The notes under the pieces were generated by a model. That model saw only the letters and a list, made by a program, of their open reading frames with translations, ran no database searches and had not been told where the DNA came from. A program made the translations under genes and the position numbers. From the NCBI RefSeq assembly GCF_015674855.1, contig NZ_JADMLG010000011.1:62001-126000 (forward strand): DNA of 64,000 bases. The letters are read 5' to 3'. The DNA is from Nocardia bovistercoris (GTDB lineage Bacteria > Actinomycetota > Actinomycetes > Mycobacteriales > Mycobacteriaceae). Below are positions 27,702-35,838 of this stretch, piece after piece. The number at the start of each line of letters is the position of its first letter. Position 1 is the stretch's first letter.

Positions 27702-28519
27702 GCCGACCGGTGCATTCCGTCGCGTCCCTGCGGTTCTGGGAGGAGCTGCGGCGCGCCACCCAAGCCAGGATCGGACTCGGCCGCACCGGAAACGCACTGC
27801 CGACCACCGAGATTCTGGCTTTACGCGCCGCGCACGCGGCCGCCCGCGACGCCGTGCACGAACCCCTCGACGTGAACGCGCTCACCGCGCGCGTCGCCGA
27901 CCTGGGATCGGGCACGCCGATACCGGTCACAAGCCGTGCGACATCGCGCTCGGAATACCTGCGCCGACCCGACCTCGGCCGCCTGCCCGAGGATCTGTCC
28001 CGCATCGAAAACGAAGACGCCGACATCGGTTTCGTACTCGCCGACGGACTGTCGCCACGCGCCATCGAAGACCACGGCCCCGCCCTGCTCGACGCCCTGA
28101 TCCGGGAGCTGGGCAAGACCTACACCCTCGCCACGCCGATCATCGCCACCCAGGCCCGCGTCGCGCTCGGGGACCACCTCGGCGCCGCCATGGGCGTGCG
28201 CACGGTCCTCGTGCTGATCGGCGAGCGTCCCGGATTGTCGGTGGCCGACAGCGTCGGCATCTACCTCACCCACCTGCCGCGCCCCGGCCGCACCGACGCC
28301 GACCGCAACTGCGTGTCCAACATCCACCCGCCCGACGGCCTCGGCTACGCCGAAGCCGCACGGGTGGTTTCGGGCCTGGTGGCGGGCGCCAGGGAACTGG
28401 GCCGATCGGGCGTAGATGTCAAGGACAACTCCAGGGCCGCTGGTCTCACCGATGCGCAACCCCTGCCGCTCACAGCGACACGAGCCGAGGGCTCGACACC
28501 GTATGCCGAAACATCCTGA
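27698..28519 (+). CDS. eutC: Ethanolamine ammonia-lyase small subunit
   Basis: 273 aa; the ATG overlaps the eutB stop. 'RIGLGRTGNALPT' near the start, 'RPDLGRLPEDLS', 'ALGDHLGAAMGVRTVLVLIGERPGLSVADS' (split here across two conserved blocks) and 'DRNCVSNIHPPDGLGYAEAA' are EutC hallmarks, including residues lining the B12 site. It is the last gene of the operon; no aldehyde dehydrogenase follows. Confidence 0.95.
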   Translation: MSRPVHSVASLRFWEELRRATQARIGLGRTGNALPTTEILALRAAHAAARDAVHEPLDVNALTARVADLGSGTPIPVTSRATSRSEYLRRPDLGRLPEDLSRIENEDADIGFVLADGLSPRAIEDHGPALLDALIRELGKTYTLATPIIATQARVALGDHLGAAMGVRTVLVLIGERPGLSVADSVGIYLTHLPRPGRTDADRNCVSNIHPPDGLGYAEAARVVSGLVAGARELGRSGVDVKDNSRAAGLTDAQPLPLTATRAEGSTPYAETS

Positions 28520-28578
28520 TACAGACGAAATCCGACAACCCTCCGGATCGTGCGACGACTCGATCTGCGGTGATCCGA

Positions 28579-28983
28579 TTACCCGATCACCCGCAGTCGC
28601 GGGATCGTGCCCAACAACGTCGCCCACTCCGGATGAGCGGCGAGTTTCGCCTCGTTCAGCGCACCGATCTTCGCCCACAAGCCGGGATCGGTGTCATCGG
28701 AAAGATCCGGTCCGATCACCAATTGGTCCAGGTGCGGCACGATCAGCGGATCGCCCTCGAGATGCGCCGGATCGTAGATGTAGCGCTCCATCGCGGCGAG
28801 GTCGGCGATGCCGACACTGTAGCCGTGGGTCAAGCCGTCCTCGGCGGCGCCGAGCAGCGGACCCACGGTGCCGAAGGACACCGATTCCACCGAGGCCGTA
28901 CGGCGCATCACGGCGAGGACTTCGGCCTTCTGTTCCTCGGTGGTCTCGGGACGAAATCCGAAGCGCAGTTGGTGAACGATCAT
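28579..28983 (-). CDS. Dabb (stress-responsive alpha/beta barrel) domain protein
   Basis: 134 aa. It begins 'MIVHQLRFGFRPETTEEQ', the Dabb opening strand and helix, with later 'THGYSVGIADLAAMERYIYDPAH' typical of the ferredoxin-like barrel. GGAGG precedes the ATG. Dabb proteins are dimeric barrels of varied, mostly unknown function. It converges on eutC. Confidence 0.8.
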   Translation of the reverse strand: MIVHQLRFGFRPETTEEQKAEVLAVMRRTASVESVSFGTVGPLLGAAEDGLTHGYSVGIADLAAMERYIYDPAHLEGDPLIVPHLDQLVIGPDLSDDTDPGLWAKIGALNEAKLAAHPEWATLLGTIPRLRVIG

Positions 28984-29067
28984 GAACCCTCCTCCATTGT
29001 CGAACTACTCGAGTTCGTCTTGGAGAACCGATTCGGCCGCGTAGACCTTCCTGGCGGCTTCAGCGGG

Positions 29068-29433
29068 TCACCCCTCGAGGAATTCGAGGCGATTGCCGAC
29101 CGGGTCATCGGTATGGAAACGGCGGCGGCCGGGGATCTCCGCCGGGTCCGCCCAGCGCACCGCGTGTCCGGCCGCTTCGATCACGGCGGCCGTGGCGTCG
29201 ATGTCGACCACGAACGCCGGATGCGCCTTCCTGGCCGGCCGGAAATCCGCCTCGATGCCGACGTGCAGTTCCGCGTCCGGACCGCCGTGTCCCGGCACCC
29301 GGAACCAGCAACCGCCCCGAATGGCGAGTCGCGGCGGCTTGGGCAGCTCCGACCACCCCAGCACGTCGGCGTAGAACGCGCGCAGCCGCTCTTCCGAACC
29401 AACCGGCGCGGCGATCTGAACATGATGCAGCAC
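29068..29433 (-). CDS. VOC (glyoxalase/bleomycin-resistance fold) protein
   Basis: 121 aa from GTG at 29433, which has GGGGAGAAGAG just upstream and gives the standard 'VLHHVQIAAP' opening. 'RLRAFYADVLGWSELPKP', 'HVGIEADFRPARKAHPAFVV' and 'RRFHTDDPVGNRLEFLE' mark a single VOC unit with a likely metal-binding His and Glu. Substrate unknown. Confidence 0.85.
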   Translation of the reverse strand: MLHHVQIAAPVGSEERLRAFYADVLGWSELPKPPRLAIRGGCWFRVPGHGGPDAELHVGIEADFRPARKAHPAFVVDIDATAAVIEAAGHAVRWADPAEIPGRRRFHTDDPVGNRLEFLEG

Positions 29434-29510
29434 GGATCTCTTCTCCCCGCGAGCCGTCGATACAGGACAAGCGTACGGGTTCGGAGTGCCACACCCCAAC
29501 CGCCGGGTGG

Positions 29511-30797
29511 TCAGTGCTCGGTCGAGGGGTAGGTGAGGATCCCGGCTCGGATGGCTATCGCGCTCGCTTGGCTGCGGTTGGTGACCGCGAGCTTTCGCAG
29601 GATTCCGGCCACGTGGTATTTGATGGTGCTCTGGCTGATGCCGAGTTCCTCGCCGATCGCCCTGTTGCGCTTGCCGAGTGCGAGATGTCCGAGTACTTCG
29701 ATCTCACGGGGATTCAAGGTGGACAGCAGGTGGTCGCCGGGGCGGGCGGCGGGCGGGTCGAGCGGCAAGGTCAGCGACACCCGGTTGCCCCAGCCCGGGA
29801 CCGATTCGACGTCGATCTCGCCGCCGAGGGTGCGTAGCCGTCCCGACAGTCGGAGAACCAGTGCGGTGCGGTCCAATTCGCCGGCGCCTTGATCGCGGGC
29901 CTCGATGAGGACGTTGTCGCCGTCGCAGTCCCAGGCGATGCGGATGCGCGTCAGCTCCGGCTGCGGGAGGAACGCGAGGACGACGGTGCGCACCATCGCC
30001 CTTGCCGCGTGCGCGATCTCACCGGGCAACGGGCGTCCGTCCGCGGGTGGCTCCGCGAATTCGATCCGCGCGCGCTGGCCGCGCAGCAGCGGACGCAACT
30101 CCCCGCGCAGGCGCGCGAAGGCGGTGGTGACCGTCTCCTCGGAGAGTTCGCGGTCCGCGGTGCTCGCGGCACGCAGGGAGACCAGCGCCGCGGAGGCGGT
30201 TTCGCCCGCGGTGATCCTGGCGCGGTGGTCGTCGAGGTCGTGGGAGCGCAGGGTGGCAAGGATCGACGCGAGGGTCGCCTCGTGTTGTTCGGTCAGCTCG
30301 GCGATGGTGCGGGCTCGCTCGCTCGAGGCGGCGCGCGATTCGGCGAGATAGTCCGGGCCCGCTTGCGAGACCTGATGGCGGATGGTCGTGGCGACGATGC
30401 CGAACAGGCCACCGGCCAGGTCTGGGTCGGGCGCCGCGAATCCGGCGGCACGCGGGACGAGGACCAGCAGCACATCGGAGGAGTCGCGCAGGGCCCAGAT
30501 GTCGCGAGTCGCGCCCGCGATCGTCGCGGGCCCGTCGAACACCGCGCCGAGCTCGATGGTCGCGCGTATCCGGTCGAGTTCTGCGATGCTGACGCGGTCG
30601 ACGATCTCGCGAGAACCGGCGACCTTGCGCGGACGGCCGGTGCATTCCCGCGTGAAGATGATCAACGCCTCGTGCGGCCACAGCCGATTCAGCACCTGGG
30701 CGAACCGGCCCGCGATCTCCGGCAGCGGACCCGCGATGACCTCGCGCATCTCCGTCCAGCACTCGTGCGAGAGCCCGAGCGTATCCGTACTCACCAC
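29511..30797 (-). CDS. LuxR-type regulator fused to a histidine-kinase-like ATPase domain
   Basis: About 428 aa; start uncertain (GTG 30797 or 30794; ATG 30749 is a conservative alternative). The N-terminal ~150 residues are GAF-like in pattern, with no family confirmed. A helical middle follows. At ~285-350 come 'VLIEARDQGAGELD' and 'LRTLGGEIDVESVPGWGNRVSLTLPL', matching the G1 and G2 end of a HATPase_c domain; the N-box Asn is not evident. The C-terminus 'LNPREIEVLGHLALGKRNRAIGEELGISQSTIKYHVAGILRKL' (two blocks) is a LuxR/NarL HTH. It is divergent from hxlB with a 139-bp gap, so it probably controls formaldehyde assimilation. Confidence 0.8.
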   Translation of the reverse strand: MVSTDTLGLSHECWTEMREVIAGPLPEIAGRFAQVLNRLWPHEALIIFTRECTGRPRKVAGSREIVDRVSIAELDRIRATIELGAVFDGPATIAGATRDIWALRDSSDVLLVLVPRAAGFAAPDPDLAGGLFGIVATTIRHQVSQAGPDYLAESRAASSERARTIAELTEQHEATLASILATLRSHDLDDHRARITAGETASAALVSLRAASTADRELSEETVTTAFARLRGELRPLLRGQRARIEFAEPPADGRPLPGEIAHAARAMVRTVVLAFLPQPELTRIRIAWDCDGDNVLIEARDQGAGELDRTALVLRLSGRLRTLGGEIDVESVPGWGNRVSLTLPLDPPAARPGDHLLSTLNPREIEVLGHLALGKRNRAIGEELGISQSTIKYHVAGILRKLAVTNRSQASAIAIRAGILTYPSTEH

Positions 30798-30936
30798 AGC
30801 CCGATCGTAGTTCCCGCGACGGAACACACGCACTGGCCGTCGGGTCAGTGCGGACTCGCCGAGCGGCCAGGTGTCCGCGCCCGGAACTCGCGACAGGCTT
30901 GGCGATGTACCGATGAGCCGACTCCCGAGGAGAACA

Positions 30937-31515
30937 ATGACTGCCGCGGTCCAGGCGCCCCTGACGTTCACCGCCGGATGTCGAATCGTGCTGGAGGAGA
31001 ACCAGCGTGTGCTCGACGCGGTCGATGCCACGCAGTGGGATCGAGCGGGCGTCCGCATCCTTTCGGCGCGAAAGGTTTTCGCGATCGGCGGTGGGCGCAG
31101 CGGGCTCGCGGTCCAGATGGCGGCGATGCGTTTGATGCACCTGGGACTACGAGTCCACGTCGCGGGCGAGGTCACCGCGCCCGCGATCGGCGCCGGGGAC
31201 GTGCTGATCGCCGTGTCCGGGTCCGGTGCGACCACCGCGGTCGTCGACGCCGCCGACACGGCCCGTGCGGTCGGCGCTTCGGTCATCGCGGTGACCACCG
31301 CGCCCGAATCCGAACTGGCGCACCGAGCGGAGCTGACCCTGCTGCTCGCGGCCGCGGACAAGCAGGACCACAGCGGCTCCCGCACCCGCCAGTACGCGGG
31401 CACCCTGTTCGAACAAGCGGTGCTACTGGCTTTCGACGCGCTGTTCCAGTCGCTGTGGAGCGCCGACACCCAGAGCGCCGAACGGCTGTGGGAACGCCAC
31501 GCCAACATCGGCTGA
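30937..31515 (+). CDS. hxlB: 6-phospho-3-hexuloisomerase (SIS domain)
   Basis: 192 aa from ATG 30937, preceded by GAGGAGAAC. A single SIS domain: 'VFAIGGGRSGLAVQMAAMRLMHLG', 'LIAVSGSGATTAVVDAA', 'SGSRTRQYAGTLFEQAVLLAFDAL' match HxlB/PHI. It converts hexulose-6-phosphate to fructose-6-phosphate, the second step of the ribulose monophosphate route for formaldehyde. It lies 39 nt upstream of hxlA. Confidence 0.9.
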   Translation: MTAAVQAPLTFTAGCRIVLEENQRVLDAVDATQWDRAGVRILSARKVFAIGGGRSGLAVQMAAMRLMHLGLRVHVAGEVTAPAIGAGDVLIAVSGSGATTAVVDAADTARAVGASVIAVTTAPESELAHRAELTLLLAAADKQDHSGSRTRQYAGTLFEQAVLLAFDALFQSLWSADTQSAERLWERHANIG

Positions 31516-31554
31516 CCCGCCCATAACCCGAAGATCCGGAAACAGGAGAAAAGC

Positions 31555-32184
31555 ATGACGAAGTTGCAGGTTGCCGTAGATCTGCTCACCACCGCCGACG
31601 CGCTGGCGCTGACGAACAAGGTCGCCCCGTACGTCGACATCATCGAACTGGGCACCCCGCTGATCAAGAGCGCGGGACTCGCGGTGATCAGCGCGGTCAA
31701 GGCCGCGCACCCGGACAAGGAGGTCTTCGCCGACCTGAAGACCGCCGACGCGGGCTTCCTCGAAGCCGATCTCGCCTTCGCCGCGGGCGCCGACCTCGTG
31801 ACCGTGCTCGGCGCCGCGGGCGACGCCACGATCAAGGGAGCCGTCGAAGCGGGCGCTCGACACGGCAAGAAGGTCGTGGCCGACCTCATCGGCGTGAGCG
31901 ACCGCGTCGAACGGGCCCGCGAGATCGCGAAACTCGGCGTGGCTTTCGTCGAGATCCACGCGGGCCTCGACGAACAAGCTCAGCCCGGCTACTCGATCCA
32001 GGCGCTGCTCGACGACGGCAAGGCGGCGGGCGTGCCGTTCTCGATCGCGGGCGGAGTCAAGCTCGACACGATCGCCGCGGTCCGGGACGCGGGCGCGGAA
32101 GTCGCCGTCGCGGGCGGGGCCATCTACTCGGCGGCCGATCCCGCCGCCGCGGCGAAGGCGCTCAAACAAGCTCTGGCGAAATAG
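31555..32184 (+). CDS. hxlA: 3-hexulose-6-phosphate synthase
   Basis: 209 aa, standard length. AGGAGAAAAGC precedes the ATG. 'LQVAVDLLTTADALAL', 'VDIIELGTPLIKSAG', 'VFADLKTADAGFLEADLAF' (DxKxxD motif) and 'SIAGGVKLDTI' mark the OMP-decarboxylase-like barrel of HPS. It condenses formaldehyde with ribulose-5-phosphate. In a non-methylotroph the pair usually detoxifies formaldehyde from demethylations. It ends 1 nt before the convergent AlaRS-like gene. Confidence 0.93.
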   Translation: MTKLQVAVDLLTTADALALTNKVAPYVDIIELGTPLIKSAGLAVISAVKAAHPDKEVFADLKTADAGFLEADLAFAAGADLVTVLGAAGDATIKGAVEAGARHGKKVVADLIGVSDRVERAREIAKLGVAFVEIHAGLDEQAQPGYSIQALLDDGKAAGVPFSIAGGVKLDTIAAVRDAGAEVAVAGGAIYSAADPAAAAKALKQALAK

Positions 32185-32185
32185 A

Positions 32186-33361
32186 TCAACGACAGTCCTT
32201 CAGGTACTGCACGAGATCGCGGGGCAGGCCGTGGGTGTCGTACAGGTAGTGGTAGTCGTCTTCGGTCAATGTTCCGGTGAAGCGATTGCGGGACAGTATC
32301 TTTCGTCCACGATGGAGCTGTCGGCCGAAGGTGTGCTCCTCCTCGAGCAGGAGGGTGCGCACCTCGTTCGGGTGCACGGATTGCCGGAAGTGGTCGAGGG
32401 TGTGTTCCACGAGTTCGATCGGCAGATCGGACAGGGTGCGGGTCGGGTCGTCGCGCCACAGGGTGGTCAGGGTGCGGCGGATCAGGCGGCGTAGTACGTG
32501 ACCGCGACCGGACGGGGAGACGGTGACGCGGTCGCCGAGTATTACGACGCTCGATCGGAGATGGTCCGACAGCAGTCGCGACGAGGATCGGTCCAGGGGT
32601 CCCCAGATGCGGGGCAGGGTGGTCAGCCAGGGGTGGAAGACATCGATGTCGAAGACGGATCGGGTGTGGTTCAGGATTCGCACCAGCCGTTCCAGGCCGA
32701 GGCCGGTGTCGACGCAGGGTCGGTCCAGAAGTTGGAGGCCGCCGTCGGGGCGGCGGCGATATCGCATCATGACGTGATTCCATACTTCCACCCACCGATA
32801 ATCGGAAGTCGGTGTGCCCCTGGGTGTTTCGTTTCCGGTCCAGACGAAGATCTCGGAATCGGGTCCGCAGAGTCCGGTCGGGCCGTTGGACCACCAGTTC
32901 TCGTCGATGGTGGATTCGACCGGCACGCCCAGCTCGTCCCACGTGCGCGACGACTCGCGGTCGGGCTCGACGTGGTCGTCACCGCCGAACACCGTCACGT
33001 GCAGTCGGTCGGTGGTGATGCCGAAGCCCTCGCGCAACAGTTCCAGACCCCATCGCAGACTCCGCGGGCCGTCGTAGTCGCCGAGCGACCACGACCCGAG
33101 CATTTCGAAGACGGTGAGGTGCGTGTCGTCACCCACCTCGTCGAGGTCGGTGGTGCGCAGGCATCGCTGCACGTTGGTCAGCCGCGGTCCCAGCGGGTGC
33201 GGTCGGCCCATCAGATACGGGGTCAGCGGGTGCATCCCGGAGGTGGTGAACAACACCGGATCCCCCGGCGACGTAATCAGCGATTCGCCGGGGAGGAGTT
33301 CGTGCCCGCGTTCGCGGAAGAACTCGAGGAAGGTCCGAATCGTCTGGTCGGTCGTGATCAT
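32186..33361 (-). CDS. Short alanyl-tRNA synthetase paralogue without editing domain
   Basis: 391 aa against ~880 for a cellular AlaRS. ATG at 33361 has GGAG at suitable distance. AlaRS catalytic-core landmarks are present: 'PVLFTTSGMHPLTPYLMG', 'RLTNVQRCLRTTDLDEVGDD', 'FEMLGSWSLGDY', 'VEVWNHVMMRY', 'DTGLGLERL'. The tRNA-recognition body follows ('SDHLRSSVVILGD', 'GRGHVLRRLIRR'), ending at 'YDTHGLPRDLVQYL', the point where the editing domain would begin. The editing HxxxH/CxxxH site and C-Ala domain are absent. It may be a resistance variant, or supply alanyl-tRNA or alanyl-AMP to a tailoring pathway; neither is shown. It sits in a block of accessory minus-strand genes. Confidence 0.85.
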   Translation of the reverse strand: MITTDQTIRTFLEFFRERGHELLPGESLITSPGDPVLFTTSGMHPLTPYLMGRPHPLGPRLTNVQRCLRTTDLDEVGDDTHLTVFEMLGSWSLGDYDGPRSLRWGLELLREGFGITTDRLHVTVFGGDDHVEPDRESSRTWDELGVPVESTIDENWWSNGPTGLCGPDSEIFVWTGNETPRGTPTSDYRWVEVWNHVMMRYRRRPDGGLQLLDRPCVDTGLGLERLVRILNHTRSVFDIDVFHPWLTTLPRIWGPLDRSSSRLLSDHLRSSVVILGDRVTVSPSGRGHVLRRLIRRTLTTLWRDDPTRTLSDLPIELVEHTLDHFRQSVHPNEVRTLLLEEEHTFGRQLHRGRKILSRNRFTGTLTEDDYHYLYDTHGLPRDLVQYLKDCR

Positions 33362-33847
33362 GGTGGTGGCTCCATCGATGGAATCGACCGGAAGCGACCA
33401 CACGGGGCAACTTCGGCGACATCACCGACACGCACCGGCAGACCGTTTCCGGTCGCCGGCATGGGGAAAGAGGTCAGGCGGGCGCGACCGGCGAGCCGAG
33501 AGCTCGTGCGGCAGCGGCGGCGTTTCGTGAAGTGACCTCCATGACCGCAACATAGCAACCGAGCGGCGCGGAAAGCGACCGATTATCGCCCCGGGGCAGG
33601 TTTCCGACCGCCGGGCGCGGGCCGTCGGCACCATGATCGCCGTTGTCGCCGCCGCCATGGGAGCGGAGTCCTGACCCGCCTCGTCGTGAGCTGGACGGCC
33701 GAACCGGCGTCGGTCCGGTGTGTGCGGCCCGACAGTCGAACCCGCGCCGTGGCACAACGGCCTCGGCGCGGGTCGGGGAATGAGCAGGATCTTGCCGACG
33801 GAGCGGCGGTGGCAGTGCGAGAAACTCGGTGAGGCAGAACCCTGGGT
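33362..33847. other. Intergenic region upstream of the AlaRS-like gene
   Basis: 486 bp between two minus-strand genes. Several overlapping Arg/Ser-rich frames exist, none with both a ribosome-binding site and coherent protein composition. It should contain the AlaRS-like gene's own promoter. I see no convincing feature. Confidence 0.5.
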
Positions 33848-35482
33848 TCAGGAGGATGTGGCCCACGGACCGCCGTTCCGGCTTTCCTCGCCGACGTCAC
33901 GCCGGGGATCGCGAGCGTAGCTGAAGCTCACGTGAACGGTGTCGGGTTCGGCGGCGTTCCTGGCCACGATCTGGTGCAGCGCGTTGGTGTCCTTGATGAT
34001 GCGCATCCCGGTCTCGGTGAATGTCGCTTCGTTGAAGACATTGCGCGCGAGCAGGGGGTTGGTGAGCGCCTGGGTGAACGCGTCGTTGGCGACCATTCGG
34101 GTCATCAATTCGCCCATCATCATGTAGTCCGGATAGTCCTCGGCGAATATTCCGACATACCATTCGAGATCATCGATATCGCCGTAGAGGGCTTCGAGTC
34201 GTTCCCGCACCTCGACGTCGGAGGTGAGTTCGGCGAAGTCGGTGAGTTTGCGCAGGCCGTATGCCTCACGGTACTCGTTGAACGATCGCAGTCTCGCCTT
34301 GCGCATGAGCGACACCGTCGCCTGCTCGACCGAAGGCCATCGCGGATCCGGGCTGTCGATCAGGAAGGCGGGGGTGTTCATCAGCCCGATTCTGCCCGCG
34401 GGCTCCCGCGAGCACTCGGCTGTGATCTCCTCGATGCCCAGCTTCAGTACGAGCGGATTGTTGTTGTGGAAGCCGCGGGCGTCCAGTGCGCCGGAACCGG
34501 CGCCGATGGCGTCCGGGACGAGCGAATGCCAGCGGTAGAGGAGATTGAACTCGATGGCGCACCAATTGGTTCGGTTCCAGCGCTCTTCGTCGGCGATGAA
34601 CGGGACAGCTTCGATCGGGAAGTCGAACGGCCCGATGTGCATGATGTATTCCTCGACCACGATCTTCAGCAACAGCACGATCATGATGTTGCGTGTGGTC
34701 TGGAAGATCCGCTCGTCGTCCCACCGGGGGTTCTCGGCGGCGAGAATGCCCGCGATGCGGTTGTGCTCCCGCAGGAACACGATGTTCATGGTCGTGGTGC
34801 CGATCGTCGAATTGCCGTGTTCGAGTCCGACGGCGAAGAACGTATCGACGTGCTCTTCCGGAGCATTTCGCAGGATCACGTCGGTGATGAATTTCTGGTC
34901 GAACAGTTTCTCGAACTCGGGCTTGAAAGTCGGCGGCCGACCCGCCGCGCGCGCGGCGAAGAGGAACTCGGGATATTCCTGCCCGTCGATCACCTGACTC
35001 TTGAGGCGACCGGCCCGTTTCGAGCGCAGCAGATTCGTCGCGTCGATGTTCCTGCCGTAGATCTGACACAGGTCGATATCGTGGTTCGACTCGTTCTTGC
35101 GCGGGTCGGTGCGACTCGTCCGCAGGAAGCTGTCGGTGAACCATTGCGCGAAGAACATGAACATCACGCTGGTATCGGTTGCCTGCGTCAGTCGCGCACG
35201 CCGATACAACTCGACCACATCCGATTCGGCGGGCAGCGCCGCCTGCTGTTCCGGTGTCGACGGCGGCAGATGCCTGCCCGAGTAGCTGCGGTCGGTCAGA
35301 CTCAGCCAACTCGTGTAGTCGCCGGCCAATGAGAGTGCACGCGGCCGCAACGTCGTCGAGTACGCGAAATTGTTGATCGCTATTCGGCTGATCAGCCTTC
35401 TGAACGGCTCGATCCGACCGAGGCCGAGCGGACCGACAACCTTCGGGATCTGTTTCGTCACCGCATCGGGTAGGAGATTCAC
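33848..35482 (-). CDS. Cyclooxygenase-like haem peroxidase (prostaglandin-synthase family)
   Basis: 544 aa; GTG at 35482 has GAGAGGTG upstream. It aligns with animal COX over most of the peroxidase domain: 'FMFFAQWFTDSFLRTS', 'IDLCQIYGRN', 'VFLREHNRIAGILAAENPRW', 'IFQTTRNIMIVLLLKIVVEEY', 'IEFNLLYRWHSLVPD', 'FNEYREAYGL', 'LEALYGDIDDLEWYVGI'. The catalytic Tyr385 equivalent (Y316) and proximal His388 equivalent (H319) are kept, as is distal Gln203 (Q113). The distal His207 position is Asp (D117) and H204 is Trp. The Ser530 and Tyr355 positions are not conserved. There is no signal peptide or EGF domain. It probably oxygenates a fatty acid; loss of the distal His argues for weak peroxidase activity. 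Confidence 0.85.
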   Translation of the reverse strand: MNLLPDAVTKQIPKVVGPLGLGRIEPFRRLISRIAINNFAYSTTLRPRALSLAGDYTSWLSLTDRSYSGRHLPPSTPEQQAALPAESDVVELYRRARLTQATDTSVMFMFFAQWFTDSFLRTSRTDPRKNESNHDIDLCQIYGRNIDATNLLRSKRAGRLKSQVIDGQEYPEFLFAARAAGRPPTFKPEFEKLFDQKFITDVILRNAPEEHVDTFFAVGLEHGNSTIGTTTMNIVFLREHNRIAGILAAENPRWDDERIFQTTRNIMIVLLLKIVVEEYIMHIGPFDFPIEAVPFIADEERWNRTNWCAIEFNLLYRWHSLVPDAIGAGSGALDARGFHNNNPLVLKLGIEEITAECSREPAGRIGLMNTPAFLIDSPDPRWPSVEQATVSLMRKARLRSFNEYREAYGLRKLTDFAELTSDVEVRERLEALYGDIDDLEWYVGIFAEDYPDYMMMGELMTRMVANDAFTQALTNPLLARNVFNEATFTETGMRIIKDTNALHQIVARNAAEPDTVHVSFSYARDPRRDVGEESRNGGPWATSS

Positions 35483-35559
35483 GCAACACCTCTCTCGGCT
35501 ACTTTTCGGCTGACGGCTCGCGAATTTCGAAAGCGACGCGACCCGAGGTGATCGGGGCT

Positions 35560-35799
35560 CTACCAGGTTTCCGGCGAATCCGGCGGCCCGATGTCGACGG
35601 AATAGTCCGCCGACACATCGGTGACACCGGGGATTTCTCGGAGCCGCTGGGCGGTATCGTCACCGGCCTCACCGGTGACGATACCGAGTTCTTCCAGAAT
35701 CGTGTCGATCATGAATCCCGCGGCCGTCAGGTCGCCGATGATCTCCGAGAGAGGACGGTCGGGAGCCGTGGTGACGATCCATTTCCGCACGCAGGCCAT
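35560..35799 (-). CDS. Small protein with I9-inhibitor-like pattern next to a subtilase
   Basis: 79 aa with a very strong SD (GAGGAGGAGAAC) before the ATG, so it is surely expressed. 'KWIVTTAPDRPLSEIIGDL ...', a central strand 'EELGIVTGEAG' and 'AQRLREIPGVTDVSADYSVD' give the strand-helix-strand-helix-strand order and the 'PGVxxVxxD' ending of subtilisin propeptide/I9 inhibitors. It lies 39 nt downstream of the subtilase and 77 nt upstream of the COX-like gene. A role as stand-alone inhibitor or folding helper of that protease is inference. Confidence 0.7.
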   Translation of the reverse strand: MACVRKWIVTTAPDRPLSEIIGDLTAAGFMIDTILEELGIVTGEAGDDTAQRLREIPGVTDVSADYSVDIGPPDSPETW

Positions 35800-35838
35800 T
35801 GTTCTCCTCCTCGGGACTCGACGGGGCCTACGACACGG

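Noticed and set aside
28565..28596. Bulged inverted repeat after eutC as a terminator
   Set aside because: One arm and the loop fall in the last codons of the convergent Dabb gene and the stem has a bulge; it may be coincidence of coding sequence.
30798..31889. 792-aa version of the LuxR-type regulator
   Set aside because: The extension runs antisense through hxlB and part of hxlA and is Ser/Ala-rich without motifs.
33474..33542. 22-codon minus-strand ORF beginning MEVTSRNAAAAARALG, upstream of the AlaRS-like gene
   Set aside because: No clear ribosome-binding site and too short to judge; not enough to call a leader peptide.
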